A stretch of DNA of 64,000 bases from Enterococcus raffinosus. GTDB lineage: Bacteria > Bacillota > Bacilli > Lactobacillales > Enterococcaceae. Of this stretch, positions 34,253 through 44,101 are shown piece by piece (position 1 is the first letter of the stretch; each line of letters starts with the position of its first letter). The notes under the pieces are model-generated. The model did no database searches. It had not been told where the DNA came from and worked only from the letters and a program-made list of their open reading frames with translations. A program made the position numbers and the translations under genes. The DNA lies in the NCBI RefSeq assembly GCF_001886185.1, contig NZ_JXLA01000009.1:60744-124743 (forward strand), given 5' to 3'.

Positions 34253-37200
34253 TCATGGAAAATTTCGGTCCGTTTCTTCATGAAGAAGTGGACTTTGAAG
34301 AAATGTCTGATGCGCCGCTGTTTTTGATCAGTGGAAAGACAGGTGCGGGCAAGACTACGATTTTTGATGCCATCACCTTTGCTTTATACGGAGATGCTTC
34401 CGGTGGGGTCCGCTCATCAAATGAAATTCGCTCGTCCTTTGCTGAGCCCACGGAAGAAACCCGCGTTCAATTTCTATTTGAACATCAAGGACGGCAATAT
34501 TCGATTGAGCGCTGGCCTAAACAAACATTGGCTAAGAAAAACGGTAAAGGCGAGACAACGAAGAATCAAAAAGTTCAACTGAGTATTTATAATGACGCAG
34601 GTCAAGAAGCGGAGGCCTATACAAAGGTTGATGCGGTGAATGAAGTGATCTATCAGATTCTGCATTTACAAAAGGATCAATTTCGTCAGATCGTGATGCT
34701 GCCGCAGGGAGAGTTTCGAACCTTCTTAAATGCCAACAGTACAGAAAAAGAAACGGTGTTACGCAGTTTATTCGGAACGAATATTTATCGTAATTTTACC
34801 GATAGCCTGAAGCAGCAAAAGAGCGAATTGGAAAAATCAGTCAGCGAGCTGACGACCCGCATTGATCAGCTGTTTCAGCAGGTTATCAGTGAAAAAGGAG
34901 CCACCTATGAAGAATCTCTGATTTTTGCGAAGGATTATCTTTTGGAGGAGGAACAGGCACTTCAAAAGAGCCAAAAGGAGTTGGCGGAAAAACAGGCGGA
35001 GCAAAAAGCGCTTCAGCAGAAATTCCAGCAGGCGCAGGAGCTTTGTGAGAACTTCAATCAAGCAGAGGAAACCCAGCAGCAGCTACAGGAATTAGAGGAA
35101 CAGCTTCCTGAACAGGCGGAGAAAAAAAGTCGACTAGTTCAGGCACAAAAAATCGAAAAATTGCGACCGACCTATGAGCGGGTCCAAGAGTTGGAACTTC
35201 TTCAAAAAAAGCAAAATCAAGAAGCTGATGAAAATCAACAACAAGCAGAGGCGTTAGAGACACGCTATGCGGAGTACCAAAGAATTACCGCTGATTTTGA
35301 AAATAGTAAATCTGAATGGGCAGCGAAAGAAAAAGAACTCCAAAGCTTGGAATCTTTTCGACCTTTAGTTGAACAAAGAGAGCAGCTAACGACGCAAAAA
35401 GCGAAGTTCGTTGAACAACAGACCCAGCAGCAAACCCAACTGACGTTGATCAATGAGAAAATAAAGGCTTGTGAAGAAAAGCAAAAAACGTTGGAAGCCA
35501 AGCGGCAGACTGAAAAAGCTTGGCAGGAGCGACGGTATGAGGAACTGCAATATCAGCAAAAAATTCTGCAATTGCTGGAGCTAGATAAGCAGATCTTTGA
35601 TCAACAGGAAGAGGAAGAAGATCAGCAGATCAAGCTGGCTCAATTGGTTGAAACAGCGAGTCGTACTAGCAATCAATTAACGAGTGAAACAGCAATCTAT
35701 AAGAAATTAAAGAGTCAATGGGCATCTGCGGAGATTGCTCGCTTGAGTATGGATCTTCTACCGGGTGAGCCTTGTCCGGTTTGCGGCTCGAAGGAGCATC
35801 CTAATCCTGCGCAGCATGAAGAAATGTCTACGGAAAATCTGGGACAATTGCAGGTAGCACTCGAAACACAAGAAGCTCGTATCAAACAGCTGGAACTACA
35901 AAAGGAGCAGGCGGAAGCTCGTTATGAAGTAGCGATGAAGGCATTTGACCACCTGCAAAATGAACGATTAGCCGCACAGGAATCTCTGGAGCAGCAACTT
36001 CAGGATTGCCAGAAGGCTTTCCAGGAGTATTATCAGCTAGAGGTAGCTGCTGAAATAGCGGAGCTTACAGAGTTTCTCAAGCAGCAACAGGCTGAAACAA
36101 CGAAGGCTTTGGTTGAGATCACTGAAGCCGATCATGCGTTACAGCAAATGACAACAGAACTCACTGAGGATCGAACAAAAAAAGAGGAGGCTGAAGCAAG
36201 TCTTCATACACTCAATGGTGAGCTGCAAACGCTTCAAGGCAGACTTGCTGGATTAGAAGAGCAGACAGCTGCTTGGCAATTAGCAGAGCTTGAAGTCCGT
36301 ATCAAGGAATTATCAGAAAGCCTGTCAGAATACCGTAAACAACTTCTAGCACACGAAAAGCGGATGAAGGAAACGGAGCAGCAGCGGATTCGATTGCAAG
36401 AGAACCAAAAGCTGTTGATGAAGCAGCAGCTAGAAACATCGGAGAGTCTGCAGCAGTATCAGGAACAATTACAGCAACAATTCGTTGAAGCAGGCTTAGA
36501 CATGACCGATTTAACAGCGCCAGCGCTTAATCTTTCAGCATTGGAAAAAGAGATTGCGGCTTTCGATCAAGAGTTATTGATTTTAAGAGATCGACAGGAG
36601 CGTTTAAAAGCAGCCATCAAAGGGCGAGAAAAACCCGAGTTGGCGCCTCTACAGCAGCAGTTGGCGGAAAAAGAAGAAGAGCTCTCCCAATTCCAGCAGC
36701 AGCATTATGGAAAGGAAAATCAATTGCGTCAGCAGCGTGAGCTGGTCGAAGCAATCGAAGCGCTCCAGCAGCAAAGTAAGGGACAGTTGGATGAATTGAG
36801 CCAAATGATCCAGCTGTATCAGACGATGAACGGAGACAATCCACAAAAAATCAGTTTGGAGCGTTATGTGCTGCAATGGTATCTCGCTGAGGTGCTGGAA
36901 AGCGCCAATCAGCAGCTGAATCAGCTGACGAAAGGCCGATATCGCTTTGAATTGAAGCAGGAGACCGGACGTTCAAAGGGCAATACAGGCTTGGAGATCA
37001 ACGTATATGATGACAATGCCGGTGCGACCCGCAGTTCCCATACACTGTCAGGCGGTGAAAGCTTTATTGCTGCACTTTCTCTGGCATTAGGGCTAGCGGA
37101 AGTGATACAAAACCAAGCTGGCGGCGTGACGATTGAAGCACTATTTATTGATGAAGGCTTCGGCTCTTTAGATGAAGAAGCGTTAGAAATGGCGATGGAG

Positions 37201-37356
37201 GCCTTAGAAGGCATCGAAAATGCGGGGCGGATGATTGGTATCATCAGTCACGTAAGAGAGTTGAAGGAACGTATCCCACAACAAATTATTGTGGAAACTA
37301 GCGGAACGGGACGCAGCAGTATTCGTTACCAGCTAGAAGGATGGAGTGAAACGTAA
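34234..37356 (+). CDS. sbcC: Exonuclease subunit SbcC (Rad50-like ATPase)
   Basis: SbcC is the SMC-like ATPase partner of SbcD. The 1040-residue protein has Walker A GKTGAGKTT near residue 35, then a very long glutamine- and glutamate-rich coiled coil broken at about residue 514 by the zinc-hook motif CPVCG, and at the C-terminus the ABC signature LSGGESF followed by Walker B ALFIDEGFGSLDEE. GGAGG lies nine bases before ATG 34234. The stop abuts the start of the SNF2 gene (TAAATG), so all three genes form one operon. Confidence 0.96.
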   Translation: MLPKKIIMENFGPFLHEEVDFEEMSDAPLFLISGKTGAGKTTIFDAITFALYGDASGGVRSSNEIRSSFAEPTEETRVQFLFEHQGRQYSIERWPKQTLAKKNGKGETTKNQKVQLSIYNDAGQEAEAYTKVDAVNEVIYQILHLQKDQFRQIVMLPQGEFRTFLNANSTEKETVLRSLFGTNIYRNFTDSLKQQKSELEKSVSELTTRIDQLFQQVISEKGATYEESLIFAKDYLLEEEQALQKSQKELAEKQAEQKALQQKFQQAQELCENFNQAEETQQQLQELEEQLPEQAEKKSRLVQAQKIEKLRPTYERVQELELLQKKQNQEADENQQQAEALETRYAEYQRITADFENSKSEWAAKEKELQSLESFRPLVEQREQLTTQKAKFVEQQTQQQTQLTLINEKIKACEEKQKTLEAKRQTEKAWQERRYEELQYQQKILQLLELDKQIFDQQEEEEDQQIKLAQLVETASRTSNQLTSETAIYKKLKSQWASAEIARLSMDLLPGEPCPVCGSKEHPNPAQHEEMSTENLGQLQVALETQEARIKQLELQKEQAEARYEVAMKAFDHLQNERLAAQESLEQQLQDCQKAFQEYYQLEVAAEIAELTEFLKQQQAETTKALVEITEADHALQQMTTELTEDRTKKEEAEASLHTLNGELQTLQGRLAGLEEQTAAWQLAELEVRIKELSESLSEYRKQLLAHEKRMKETEQQRIRLQENQKLLMKQQLETSESLQQYQEQLQQQFVEAGLDMTDLTAPALNLSALEKEIAAFDQELLILRDRQERLKAAIKGREKPELAPLQQQLAEKEEELSQFQQQHYGKENQLRQQRELVEAIEALQQQSKGQLDELSQMIQLYQTMNGDNPQKISLERYVLQWYLAEVLESANQQLNQLTKGRYRFELKQETGRSKGNTGLEINVYDDNAGATRSSHTLSGGESFIAALSLALGLAEVIQNQAGGVTIEALFIDEGFGSLDEEALEMAMEALEGIENAGRMIGIISHVRELKERIPQQIIVETSGTGRSSIRYQLEGWSET

Positions 37357-40300
37357 ATGAGATGGAGTATTCCAGAAAAAGTGATCGAACGCGGCAGAAC
37401 GTACTTGAAAGAGGGGCGGGTCTTATCCGTTGAGGCAGACCCTGCTCGGCGTGTTTGGCATGGTGAAGTATTAGGCAGTGAACTTTATCTGGTTGATTTA
37501 GATGGCAGTGGAAAAGAAAATGATATTTGTGCGTGTCCTTATTGGGAGGAACATGGTTATTGCAAGCACACTGTAGCAGTAGAATTGTATTTGCGGGAAA
37601 AAGGACTGTCTCGTGTGATCAAACCTGAAACAGTGCTGCCTAAGAAAATGGAGAGCAGTGTGTCCTTTGCGGATTTGTTGAATCAAGGCTTTTCTCGTTT
37701 GGCTAAAGAAGCCGAACCGTTGCAATCCTTGTTTGTTGAATTCGTAGTCGAAGCGATCCCCACCAATCCTTATCATCCTGAATTGGATGTATTGGCGGTG
37801 TCACTGCGCATCGGCAGCAATCTAAGCAAACGCAGCTACATTGTAAAAAATTTGTACGACTTTTTGCATGCTTATCAAACGGATTCGGCTTATACCGTCA
37901 ATAAGCAATACAAATTCCAGATTGAAGCCGGCGCCTTTGACCCTAAATGCCGCGATTTGATCGAGGATTTAGTTGGAGTCAGCGAGACGTATCAGCTATT
38001 AGGAAAAGCCGGACTGCAGGTCAAGGGGAAATTAGACAAGCGCTACCTTCTATTGCCTGTCCACCGAATACAGGAATTATTGGAAGCGATGGAGAAAACG
38101 GGGAATTTGAGTATTCATTTGGGTGATAAGGTCTATTCAGAAGTCCACGAAGGACAAGAATTGCCGTTAACCTTCACGCTAGAAAAACGTGGAGAAAACG
38201 ATTTCGGCTTAACGATCGAGGATGGTTTTACGAACTACTATAGCAATTATTTCATGGGCTTTGTAGAGAATTCCTATTACCTGATGACCCATGAGCAGCA
38301 GGATACGTATATCACATTGAAGCAGCTGATGAAGCGCTTGAAAGAACCAGTTATCGCCTATGAGCAACGACAGCTTTCACAATTGTTTACAGAGGTCTTT
38401 CCTTATTTACGGAAAATCGGACGTGTCATTGTAGCTGATGAGGTGGCGGAAATTATGAAGGAAGAGCCGCTGCGAGCAGTGGTAATCTTCCGAAAGATTA
38501 AAGGGATGGTCAAGGCAGAGGCAGAATTCCACTACGGGAATGCCTACTTTTCTACCAACGAGGCCCACCAGCCCAAACTGCCTAATAATGTTGAGATTTT
38601 GCGGGATAGTAAGAAGGAGAAACAGATTCTAGACCTCTTTGATACGTACCGATATCAAAAAATCGATACTGGATTTGAGAAGAAGCTGCCGGTCAAAGAG
38701 AATCTGTACTATTTCTTCAAAGTCGAAATAGAAGAATTCAGACGCTATGCAGAAGTACGAATGGGGAAAAAGCTGCGTCAACTCTTCCTAGATGGGGAAG
38801 AATTCCAGCCGACCTTAGAAGTGAATCAAGAAGGCTCATGGCTGGACATCAAGTTTGATGTCACTGGTATCAAAGACAATGAGATTGATCAAGTCCTGAA
38901 CAGCCTTTTGCGGAAGGATCGTTTTTATACGCTTGAAAACGGAGAGGTCTTGTCCTTTGATTCAGAGGCCTTCCAGCAAACAAGTGAGATGATTGGCCAG
39001 CTACGGGAACGCATCAGTGCAAAAGATGGGTTGATTCGCTTACCGAAGAGCCAAGGAATTATGCTGGAACAGCGATTGAAGGATAACCCGCAGGCACAGT
39101 TTAGCGAGAGCTTTACCACGATGGTACAGGATCTGACTCATCCTGAGGATTATCACGCTGCGCTGCCTGATACACTTCACGCAACACTGCGGCCTTATCA
39201 GGAAGCTGGTTTCCGCTGGCTGAAAATGCTTAGTGATTACGGTTTCGGCGGAATTTTAGCAGATGAGATGGGACTAGGGAAAACGATTCAAGTAATCACC
39301 TTTCTACTAGCTGAAAAAGCTCAGCAGCCGATCAAAGCACTGATCGTAACGCCAGCAAGTTTGGTTTATAACTGGCAGGCTGAGATCAAAAAATTCGCAC
39401 CAAGTATGAATTCGGTAGTGGTTTCAGGAAACCGGAGTGAGCGTGAGCAATTACTTGCGGACGCGGAAGAAGTGGTCATCACTTCTTATGCAAGTCTGCG
39501 CCAAGACATCGATTTACATGAGGCGATGGGCTATCAATATATGATCCTTGATGAAGCACAGATGGTAAAAAATGCGGCAACGAAAACCTCCAGTGCCTTA
39601 AGAAATCTATCGATACCGCATCGCTTTGCGTTGAGTGGGACACCGATTGAGAATAACTTAGAAGAGCTTTGGTCACTATTCCAAACGGTGATGCCAGGAT
39701 TCTTCCCGCCAATCGGACGTTTCCGTCAATTGGCGGTATCTGAGATCGCGAAGATGATTCAGCCATTTGTATTACGTCGAGACAAGGATACCGTCTTGCA
39801 AGAGCTGCCAGAGCGAATCGAGTCCAATGTTCTAAGCAGCCTGACTGAAGAGCAGAAAACCGTCTACTTGGCCTATCTGAAACGAATGCGGCAAGAAGTG
39901 GATCAAATGGATTCTGCGACCTTCCGCAAGCAGCGGGTAAGTATTTTAGCAGGACTGACACGTTTGCGACAAATTTGTGATGATCCTCGCCTCTTCATGG
40001 AAGGGTATGAGGGCGGTTCAGGCAAATTAGAGCAGGTCAAAGACTTGATTCATGCAGCAAAAGAAAATGGCAGACGTGTATTGCTGTTCTCTCAATTTAC
40101 CAGCATGCTTTCCATTATTGAGAAGGAATTTGCGGAGGAAGGAATTTCCAGCTTCTATTTAAGAGGTAGTACGAAAGTTTCTGATCGTCTGAAAATGGTG
40201 GATGCCTTCAATGAAGGAGAAAAAGATGTCTTCTTGATTTCACTAAAAGCAGGGGGAACAGGATTGAATCTGACGGGGGCCGACACCGTTATTCTTTATG

Positions 40301-40536
40301 ATCTATGGTGGAACCCTGCGGTGGAAGAGCAGGCCGCTGGTCGAGCACATCGAATCGGTCAGAAGAAAGTCGTTGAAGTTTGGCGAATGATTGCTGAAGG
40401 TACGATTGAGGAACGAATGAATCAACTGCAGCAGGAAAAACGTGAACTATTCCAAAAAGTGATCCAAGGCAATGAAGAACAATCCAGCAAGCTTACAGAA
40501 GAAGATATTCGCTTAATCTTGAGTTTGGGAGAATAA
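37357..40536 (+). CDS. SNF2-family DNA translocase with SWIM zinc finger
   Basis: This 1059-residue protein has an N-terminal SWIM finger (CACPYWEEHGYCKH, about residues 50-63), a middle SNF2-associated region, and a C-terminal SF2 motor: Walker A DEMGLGKTIQ near 637, the DEAQ box LDEAQM near 733, LSGTPIENN, and the helicase C domain with VLLFSQFTSML, GTGLNLTGAD and AAGRAHRIGQ. Such Swi2/Snf2 proteins move along double-stranded DNA and remodel bound proteins. Direct coupling to sbcDC suggests a shared role in repair or in clearing protein-blocked DNA ends, which is inference. Confidence 0.92.
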   Translation: MRWSIPEKVIERGRTYLKEGRVLSVEADPARRVWHGEVLGSELYLVDLDGSGKENDICACPYWEEHGYCKHTVAVELYLREKGLSRVIKPETVLPKKMESSVSFADLLNQGFSRLAKEAEPLQSLFVEFVVEAIPTNPYHPELDVLAVSLRIGSNLSKRSYIVKNLYDFLHAYQTDSAYTVNKQYKFQIEAGAFDPKCRDLIEDLVGVSETYQLLGKAGLQVKGKLDKRYLLLPVHRIQELLEAMEKTGNLSIHLGDKVYSEVHEGQELPLTFTLEKRGENDFGLTIEDGFTNYYSNYFMGFVENSYYLMTHEQQDTYITLKQLMKRLKEPVIAYEQRQLSQLFTEVFPYLRKIGRVIVADEVAEIMKEEPLRAVVIFRKIKGMVKAEAEFHYGNAYFSTNEAHQPKLPNNVEILRDSKKEKQILDLFDTYRYQKIDTGFEKKLPVKENLYYFFKVEIEEFRRYAEVRMGKKLRQLFLDGEEFQPTLEVNQEGSWLDIKFDVTGIKDNEIDQVLNSLLRKDRFYTLENGEVLSFDSEAFQQTSEMIGQLRERISAKDGLIRLPKSQGIMLEQRLKDNPQAQFSESFTTMVQDLTHPEDYHAALPDTLHATLRPYQEAGFRWLKMLSDYGFGGILADEMGLGKTIQVITFLLAEKAQQPIKALIVTPASLVYNWQAEIKKFAPSMNSVVVSGNRSEREQLLADAEEVVITSYASLRQDIDLHEAMGYQYMILDEAQMVKNAATKTSSALRNLSIPHRFALSGTPIENNLEELWSLFQTVMPGFFPPIGRFRQLAVSEIAKMIQPFVLRRDKDTVLQELPERIESNVLSSLTEEQKTVYLAYLKRMRQEVDQMDSATFRKQRVSILAGLTRLRQICDDPRLFMEGYEGGSGKLEQVKDLIHAAKENGRRVLLFSQFTSMLSIIEKEFAEEGISSFYLRGSTKVSDRLKMVDAFNEGEKDVFLISLKAGGTGLNLTGADTVILYDLWWNPAVEEQAAGRAHRIGQKKVVEVWRMIAEGTIEERMNQLQQEKRELFQKVIQGNEEQSSKLTEEDIRLILSLGE

Positions 40537-40543
40537 AAGTAGA

Positions 40544-40578
40544 AAAGTTTGCAGCGCTCAGCGTTGCAAACTTTTTTT
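40544..40578. terminator. Bidirectional terminator after the SNF2 gene
   Basis: AAAGTTTGCA / TGCAAACTTT with an inner GCGC/GCGT pairing, a T run on the right and A residues on the left. Confidence 0.88.
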
Positions 40579-41277
40579 ATGGGTGATGGCGTTACTCAAT
40601 TCGCTGAAAGACGTAATCTCCTTTTCAAACAACGCTGTTTGGCCCTTGGGGATCGCTCTTAACTGATGATTGAACCACCAAACAGACCAGTCGGCGGCTT
40701 TGGCCCCAACCACATCATTATCAAAACTGTCTCCGATATACAGTAGCTTGTCGGGTGTCAGATCAAGTTTCTTTTCCATTAATTTAAAAATCCTTGGATC
40801 CGGCTTTTGAATTTGGACGCCATCGGAGATTATGATCTTTTCTGAAGGAATCCAATGTGTTAGTTGTAGTGCATGGATCTTATCCTCTTGCCGCTTCACA
40901 GGTCCATTAGTAATGATTCCCAACGGCGTTTTCTGGGCGACTAAAAAATCTAGCATTGTACAGATCGCTGGTGGGAGTGAAATAGTTTGTAAGGCCTCAT
41001 CATATGCTGTTTGAAAGGCATCAAGATCCGAATCATTTGGTGAGAATTCAAAATCAGATAAGGCCAGTCGGATACGTTCGTAGCGCATTTTCTCCAGCGA
41101 CCATTCACCAGTGATCGATTTCATGTAATGGAAATCACTATAATAGCGAAAGCGAATGAACAATGCGTTCATTTTTTCAGTCGGGAATGTGGGAAAAAGC
41201 GAATGGATCGCTTCAGCAAACGGGGCTTGTTGCACATATAATGTATTATCTAAATCAAAAACAATTCCTTGAATCAT
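40558..41277 (-). CDS. HAD-superfamily hydrolase (YjjG-like)
   Basis: This 239-residue HAD phosphatase has motif 1 VFDLDNTLY (residues 6-14, nucleophile Asp), motif 2 IITNGP near 124, the lysine in QKPDPRIF and the acidic motif 4 YIGDSFDNDVVGAKAADW. The helical cap of about 80 residues fits the YjjG/2-haloacid-dehalogenase-like group, several of which dephosphorylate nucleotides. The substrate is not known. AGGAG precedes ATG 41277. It is convergent with the SNF2 operon. Confidence 0.88.
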   Translation of the reverse strand: MIQGIVFDLDNTLYVQQAPFAEAIHSLFPTFPTEKMNALFIRFRYYSDFHYMKSITGEWSLEKMRYERIRLALSDFEFSPNDSDLDAFQTAYDEALQTISLPPAICTMLDFLVAQKTPLGIITNGPVKRQEDKIHALQLTHWIPSEKIIISDGVQIQKPDPRIFKLMEKKLDLTPDKLLYIGDSFDNDVVGAKAADWSVWWFNHQLRAIPKGQTALFEKEITSFSELSNAITHKKSLQR

Positions 41278-42056
41278 CGGACCACTCCTAAATTATCAAT
41301 GCCTTCATTATACCAAAAAATGCTTTTTTTATTGTTAGAAAACAAAAAAACAACATGTTTAGATGAGTGGTGTTATGTTATTCCGATTGATTCAGATGGA
41401 AAAAAACATAGCGTGTAGTCAATCAAAAATATTCTTACAAAAAAAAATAATGATTGAAAAGAGAAAAACACGTGAATTTTTAGGCTTCACCATTTTTTGA
41501 AAACCTTATAAAAATTTTGATTTTTTTTGATTTTTTGTAAGCTGTATCTATTTTATCTCATGATTTTACTGATAAAATTTAATACAGATTAAGGTTTTAC
41601 CGTTCGCGATTAAGTAACTGCAAATTAATAACTATTGTCTTTTAATGAGCAATCTATTTTAAAATGATTCTAAAAAGACCTTGTAAAACAAAGTTTTTTT
41701 CGCGTGTTTTTTGTTTTTTAAAATATATTTTAATAATTTTGATAGAATAAAAAAATTATTTTTCGAATATAAAGTTGATAATTTGACAAAAAATCGCCAC
41801 TCATTAATACAGATTACATACCTGTTATAACACTACCTTAAATGAGAGCCGCGCCACGGTTTTCTCATCTTGACAAACCATTGCTGTCGTGACACCCTTG
41901 CCCCCCTTAAGATAAATTAAATAACGCTAATATTTATAAAGAAAATACGTAGCACCTCTTTTTTTTGTTACCTTTTTTTTGTATAATAGAAACAGATAGC
42001 AGGAAGCTAGTATCACCTGTTACAAAAATTGAGAGTCAAGAAAAGGAGTGATATGC
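41278..42056. other. Long AT-rich intergenic region upstream of spx
   Basis: Nearly 780 bp without a convincing gene. It includes TTGACA at 41778 with TAATAC 16 bp on, a hairpin-like segment TGAGAGCCG...CGGTTTTCTCA (about 41843-41869), a second TTGACA near 41872, and TATAAT at 41982-41987, which is likely the spx -10 box about 70 bp before the start codon. Long leaders with several promoters are usual for spx. I see no repeat shared with other gaps. Confidence 0.45.
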
Positions 42057-42455
42057 ATGTTAACACTATATACTTCCCCTAGTTGTACATCATGTCGGAA
42101 AGCACGTGCTTGGCTACAGGAACATGAGATTCCTTACGTTGAACGAAATATTTTTTCTGAGCCATTGAACATCGATGAGTTGAAGGCCATTTTACAAATG
42201 ACTGAGGACGGTACTGAAGAGATCATCTCTACCCGTTCAAAAGTTTTCCAAAAGTTGAACATGGATTTAGATGAATTGTCACTAAAAGAATTGTTGGACT
42301 TAGTTAAAGAGAATCCTGGATTGCTGCGTCGTCCGATCATGATAGACGAGAAGCGTCTGCAAGTTGGTTTTAACGAAGATGAAATTCGTCGTTTCTTACC
42401 ACGAGACGTTCGCCAATATGAATTACGTCAAGCCCAATTAATGGCTGGATTATAG
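42057..42455 (+). CDS. spx: Transcriptional regulator Spx
   Basis: Spx binds the alpha C-terminal domain of RNA polymerase and redirects it during thiol or oxidative stress. The 132-residue ArsC-fold protein has the redox switch CTSC at residues 10-13 ([13 protein letters not shown]), the conserved [21 protein letters not shown] region and the usual length. ATG 42057 has AGGAG eight bases upstream; the GTG nine bases before it overlaps that site. The adaptor genes mecA (43320) and spxH (49758), both linked to ClpXP/ClpCP control, are nearby, as in related genomes. Confidence 0.95.
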   Translation: MLTLYTSPSCTSCRKARAWLQEHEIPYVERNIFSEPLNIDELKAILQMTEDGTEEIISTRSKVFQKLNMDLDELSLKELLDLVKENPGLLRRPIMIDEKRLQVGFNEDEIRRFLPRDVRQYELRQAQLMAGL

Positions 42456-42459
42456 AGTA

Positions 42460-42488
42460 AATACCCCGCGATTGCGGGGTATTTTTTT
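42460..42488. terminator. Bidirectional terminator after spx
   Basis: AATACCCCGC / GCGGGGTATT with loop GATT and a long T run. Confidence 0.92.
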
Positions 42489-42490
42489 CT

Positions 42491-43096
42491 TTATAATAGC
42501 TGAAGTCGCGTTAGTTCTTTTTCTAATGGAGGGAAGTTCTTTTTATAATGAAAGCCCCGCATACCAGTTTCTTCAGCAGCTAAAATATTGGCGGCCATGT
42601 CATCAATAAAATAGCATTCGGCAGGATTTAAGCCGAAATGACTATAAAAGGCTCGAAAGATCTCGTGCTCGGGTTTGGATAATCTCCAATCTGAAGAGAT
42701 AAAGATCCCATCAAAGATGTCATGATTGGGGACTTTATCCTCATAGAGATAATAATCTTGTGGCGCATTCGACAGAATGTAGACATTTAAGCCCTTGTCC
42801 TTCAATCGTCGCGGTAATTCTGCCATATGTGGCAGGGGAGTTAGACCGTTATACCAGGATGCTAAAAGCTCTTCTGCAAGAGGGCGCAGTTCACGAGGCA
42901 AGCGAGTTTTGACTGATAAAAAGAGTTCATCTTTTGTCATGGTCCCTTTGTCATAACGCAGCCAATCCACTGAACCAAAGATTTCTGACACCAGCATTTT
43001 TTGCTTTTGAGGATCCGTCGTTTTTTCACGGACAAAGCGCATAGGGTCAAAATCGATTAAAACGTTTCCTAAATCAAACACAATACTCTTGATCAT
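42491..43096 (-). CDS. HAD-superfamily hydrolase (YihX-like)
   Basis: This 201-residue HAD protein has motif 1 VFDLGNVLIDFD, in which GN replaces the usual DG, as in YihX-type sugar-phosphatases. Motif 2 YILSNAP lies near residue 114, a lysine in LSKPEHEIF near 146, and YFIDDMAANILAA near 166. The likely reaction is hydrolysis of a small phosphate ester such as glucose-1-phosphate, by family analogy only. ATG 43096 has AAGGAGG seven bases upstream. It sits between spx and mecA on the opposite strand. Confidence 0.87.
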   Translation of the reverse strand: MIKSIVFDLGNVLIDFDPMRFVREKTTDPQKQKMLVSEIFGSVDWLRYDKGTMTKDELFLSVKTRLPRELRPLAEELLASWYNGLTPLPHMAELPRRLKDKGLNVYILSNAPQDYYLYEDKVPNHDIFDGIFISSDWRLSKPEHEIFRAFYSHFGLNPAECYFIDDMAANILAAEETGMRGFHYKKNFPPLEKELTRLQLL

Positions 43097-43319
43097 TAAA
43101 AGACCTCCTTTACCAAAGTATACGTCAGTTAGACGAGCATACAAGAACGATTCCTATTTATTAACGAAAACTTGAATTGAACAGACTTTGAGCTCGTGTT
43201 TGAAGTAGCGAGCCTTGTTTATTTATAGGAATTTAATAAAATTCGTCGGCTTTCTTTACTTTTAGTCGGAATCAGTTACAATGAACATATAATCTATCTT
43301 TAAAGTGAGGTGTGCCAAG

Positions 43320-43964
43320 ATGGAGATGGAACACATCAATGAGAATACGATCCGCGTCATTATCGAGAATGAAGATTTAGCTGAACGAGGAATTACTTTT
43401 CTAGATTTACTAGGAAATCATCGTGAAATCGAATCTTTCTTCTATAGTATATTAGAGGAAGTCGATATCGAGGATGAGTTCAAGAGCAGTGAGGCTGTCA
43501 CTTTCCAAGTACTTCCGAAGAATGACGGATTGGAGCTATTTATTAGTAAAAACCTGACACCTGAGGATCTCAATAAAATGAACAACTCAACAGAGTTCGA
43601 AACAAGTGATTTCGATCAATTGATTCGGCAGCAGATTTTAGCAAACTCTGAGAGTCTTGAAGAAGACGGAAAAGTAAGTCGATTACGGGTTTTTCAATTA
43701 AATAGTTTTGAAGACATGATTGAATTGTCGAGCTATCACTTTTTAGATGAGGCCTGGTGTGATTTATACCTGCTAGATGGGACATACTATCTGCAAGTCT
43801 ATTTTGACCCTGAAGTTTTCGGTGAGTTCGGATTATCCGATGTGATCGCTGAAATTTTAGAATATGCTCAAGATTCTGCCGTTTCGACAGAAATGTTAGA
43901 GGAATATGGAAAGCTTTTGATGCATCGTGATGCAATCGAGATTACGCGTGCGCATTTCAATTAA
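43320..43964 (+). CDS. mecA: Adaptor protein MecA
   Basis: MecA brings substrates such as ComK-like or Spx-type regulators to the ClpC-ClpP protease. The 214-residue protein has the N-terminal substrate-binding domain starting MEMEHINENTIRVIIENEDL, an acidic linker, and a C-terminal ClpC-binding domain with the pattern SSYHFLDEAWCDLYLLDGTYYL, cited in part. ATG 43320 gives the family's usual start and has GAGG nine bases upstream; a GTG at 43305 overlaps that site. The neighbour coiA is also as in related genomes. Confidence 0.92.
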   Translation: MEMEHINENTIRVIIENEDLAERGITFLDLLGNHREIESFFYSILEEVDIEDEFKSSEAVTFQVLPKNDGLELFISKNLTPEDLNKMNNSTEFETSDFDQLIRQQILANSESLEEDGKVSRLRVFQLNSFEDMIELSSYHFLDEAWCDLYLLDGTYYLQVYFDPEVFGEFGLSDVIAEILEYAQDSAVSTEMLEEYGKLLMHRDAIEITRAHFN

Positions 43965-43975
43965 AGTGTTCACTG

Positions 43976-44003
43976 CCATCGTTCGTTTGAACGGTGGTTT
44001 TTT
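43976..44003 (+). terminator. Terminator after mecA
   Basis: CCATCGTTC / GAACGGTGG with loop GTTT, followed by six T. Confidence 0.88.
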
Positions 44004-44101
44004 GTCGTTCGTACAGCAAAAAGAAACGGGGATTCTGCAAAAAAAGAGCGGCTCGACAAAAGTTCGCGAAAAACTGCGTATCTTTTCATGAGGTGAGAAG
44101 A

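Noticed and set aside
34837..36876. Many long minus-strand open frames inside sbcC
   Set aside because: They mirror the repetitive Gln/Glu/Leu codons of the coiled coil and have no ribosome sites.
43994..44101. N-terminal extension of CoiA by 36 residues
   Set aside because: The extension overlaps the mecA terminator and lacks a ribosome site; ATG 44102 has GAGGTGAG upstream.
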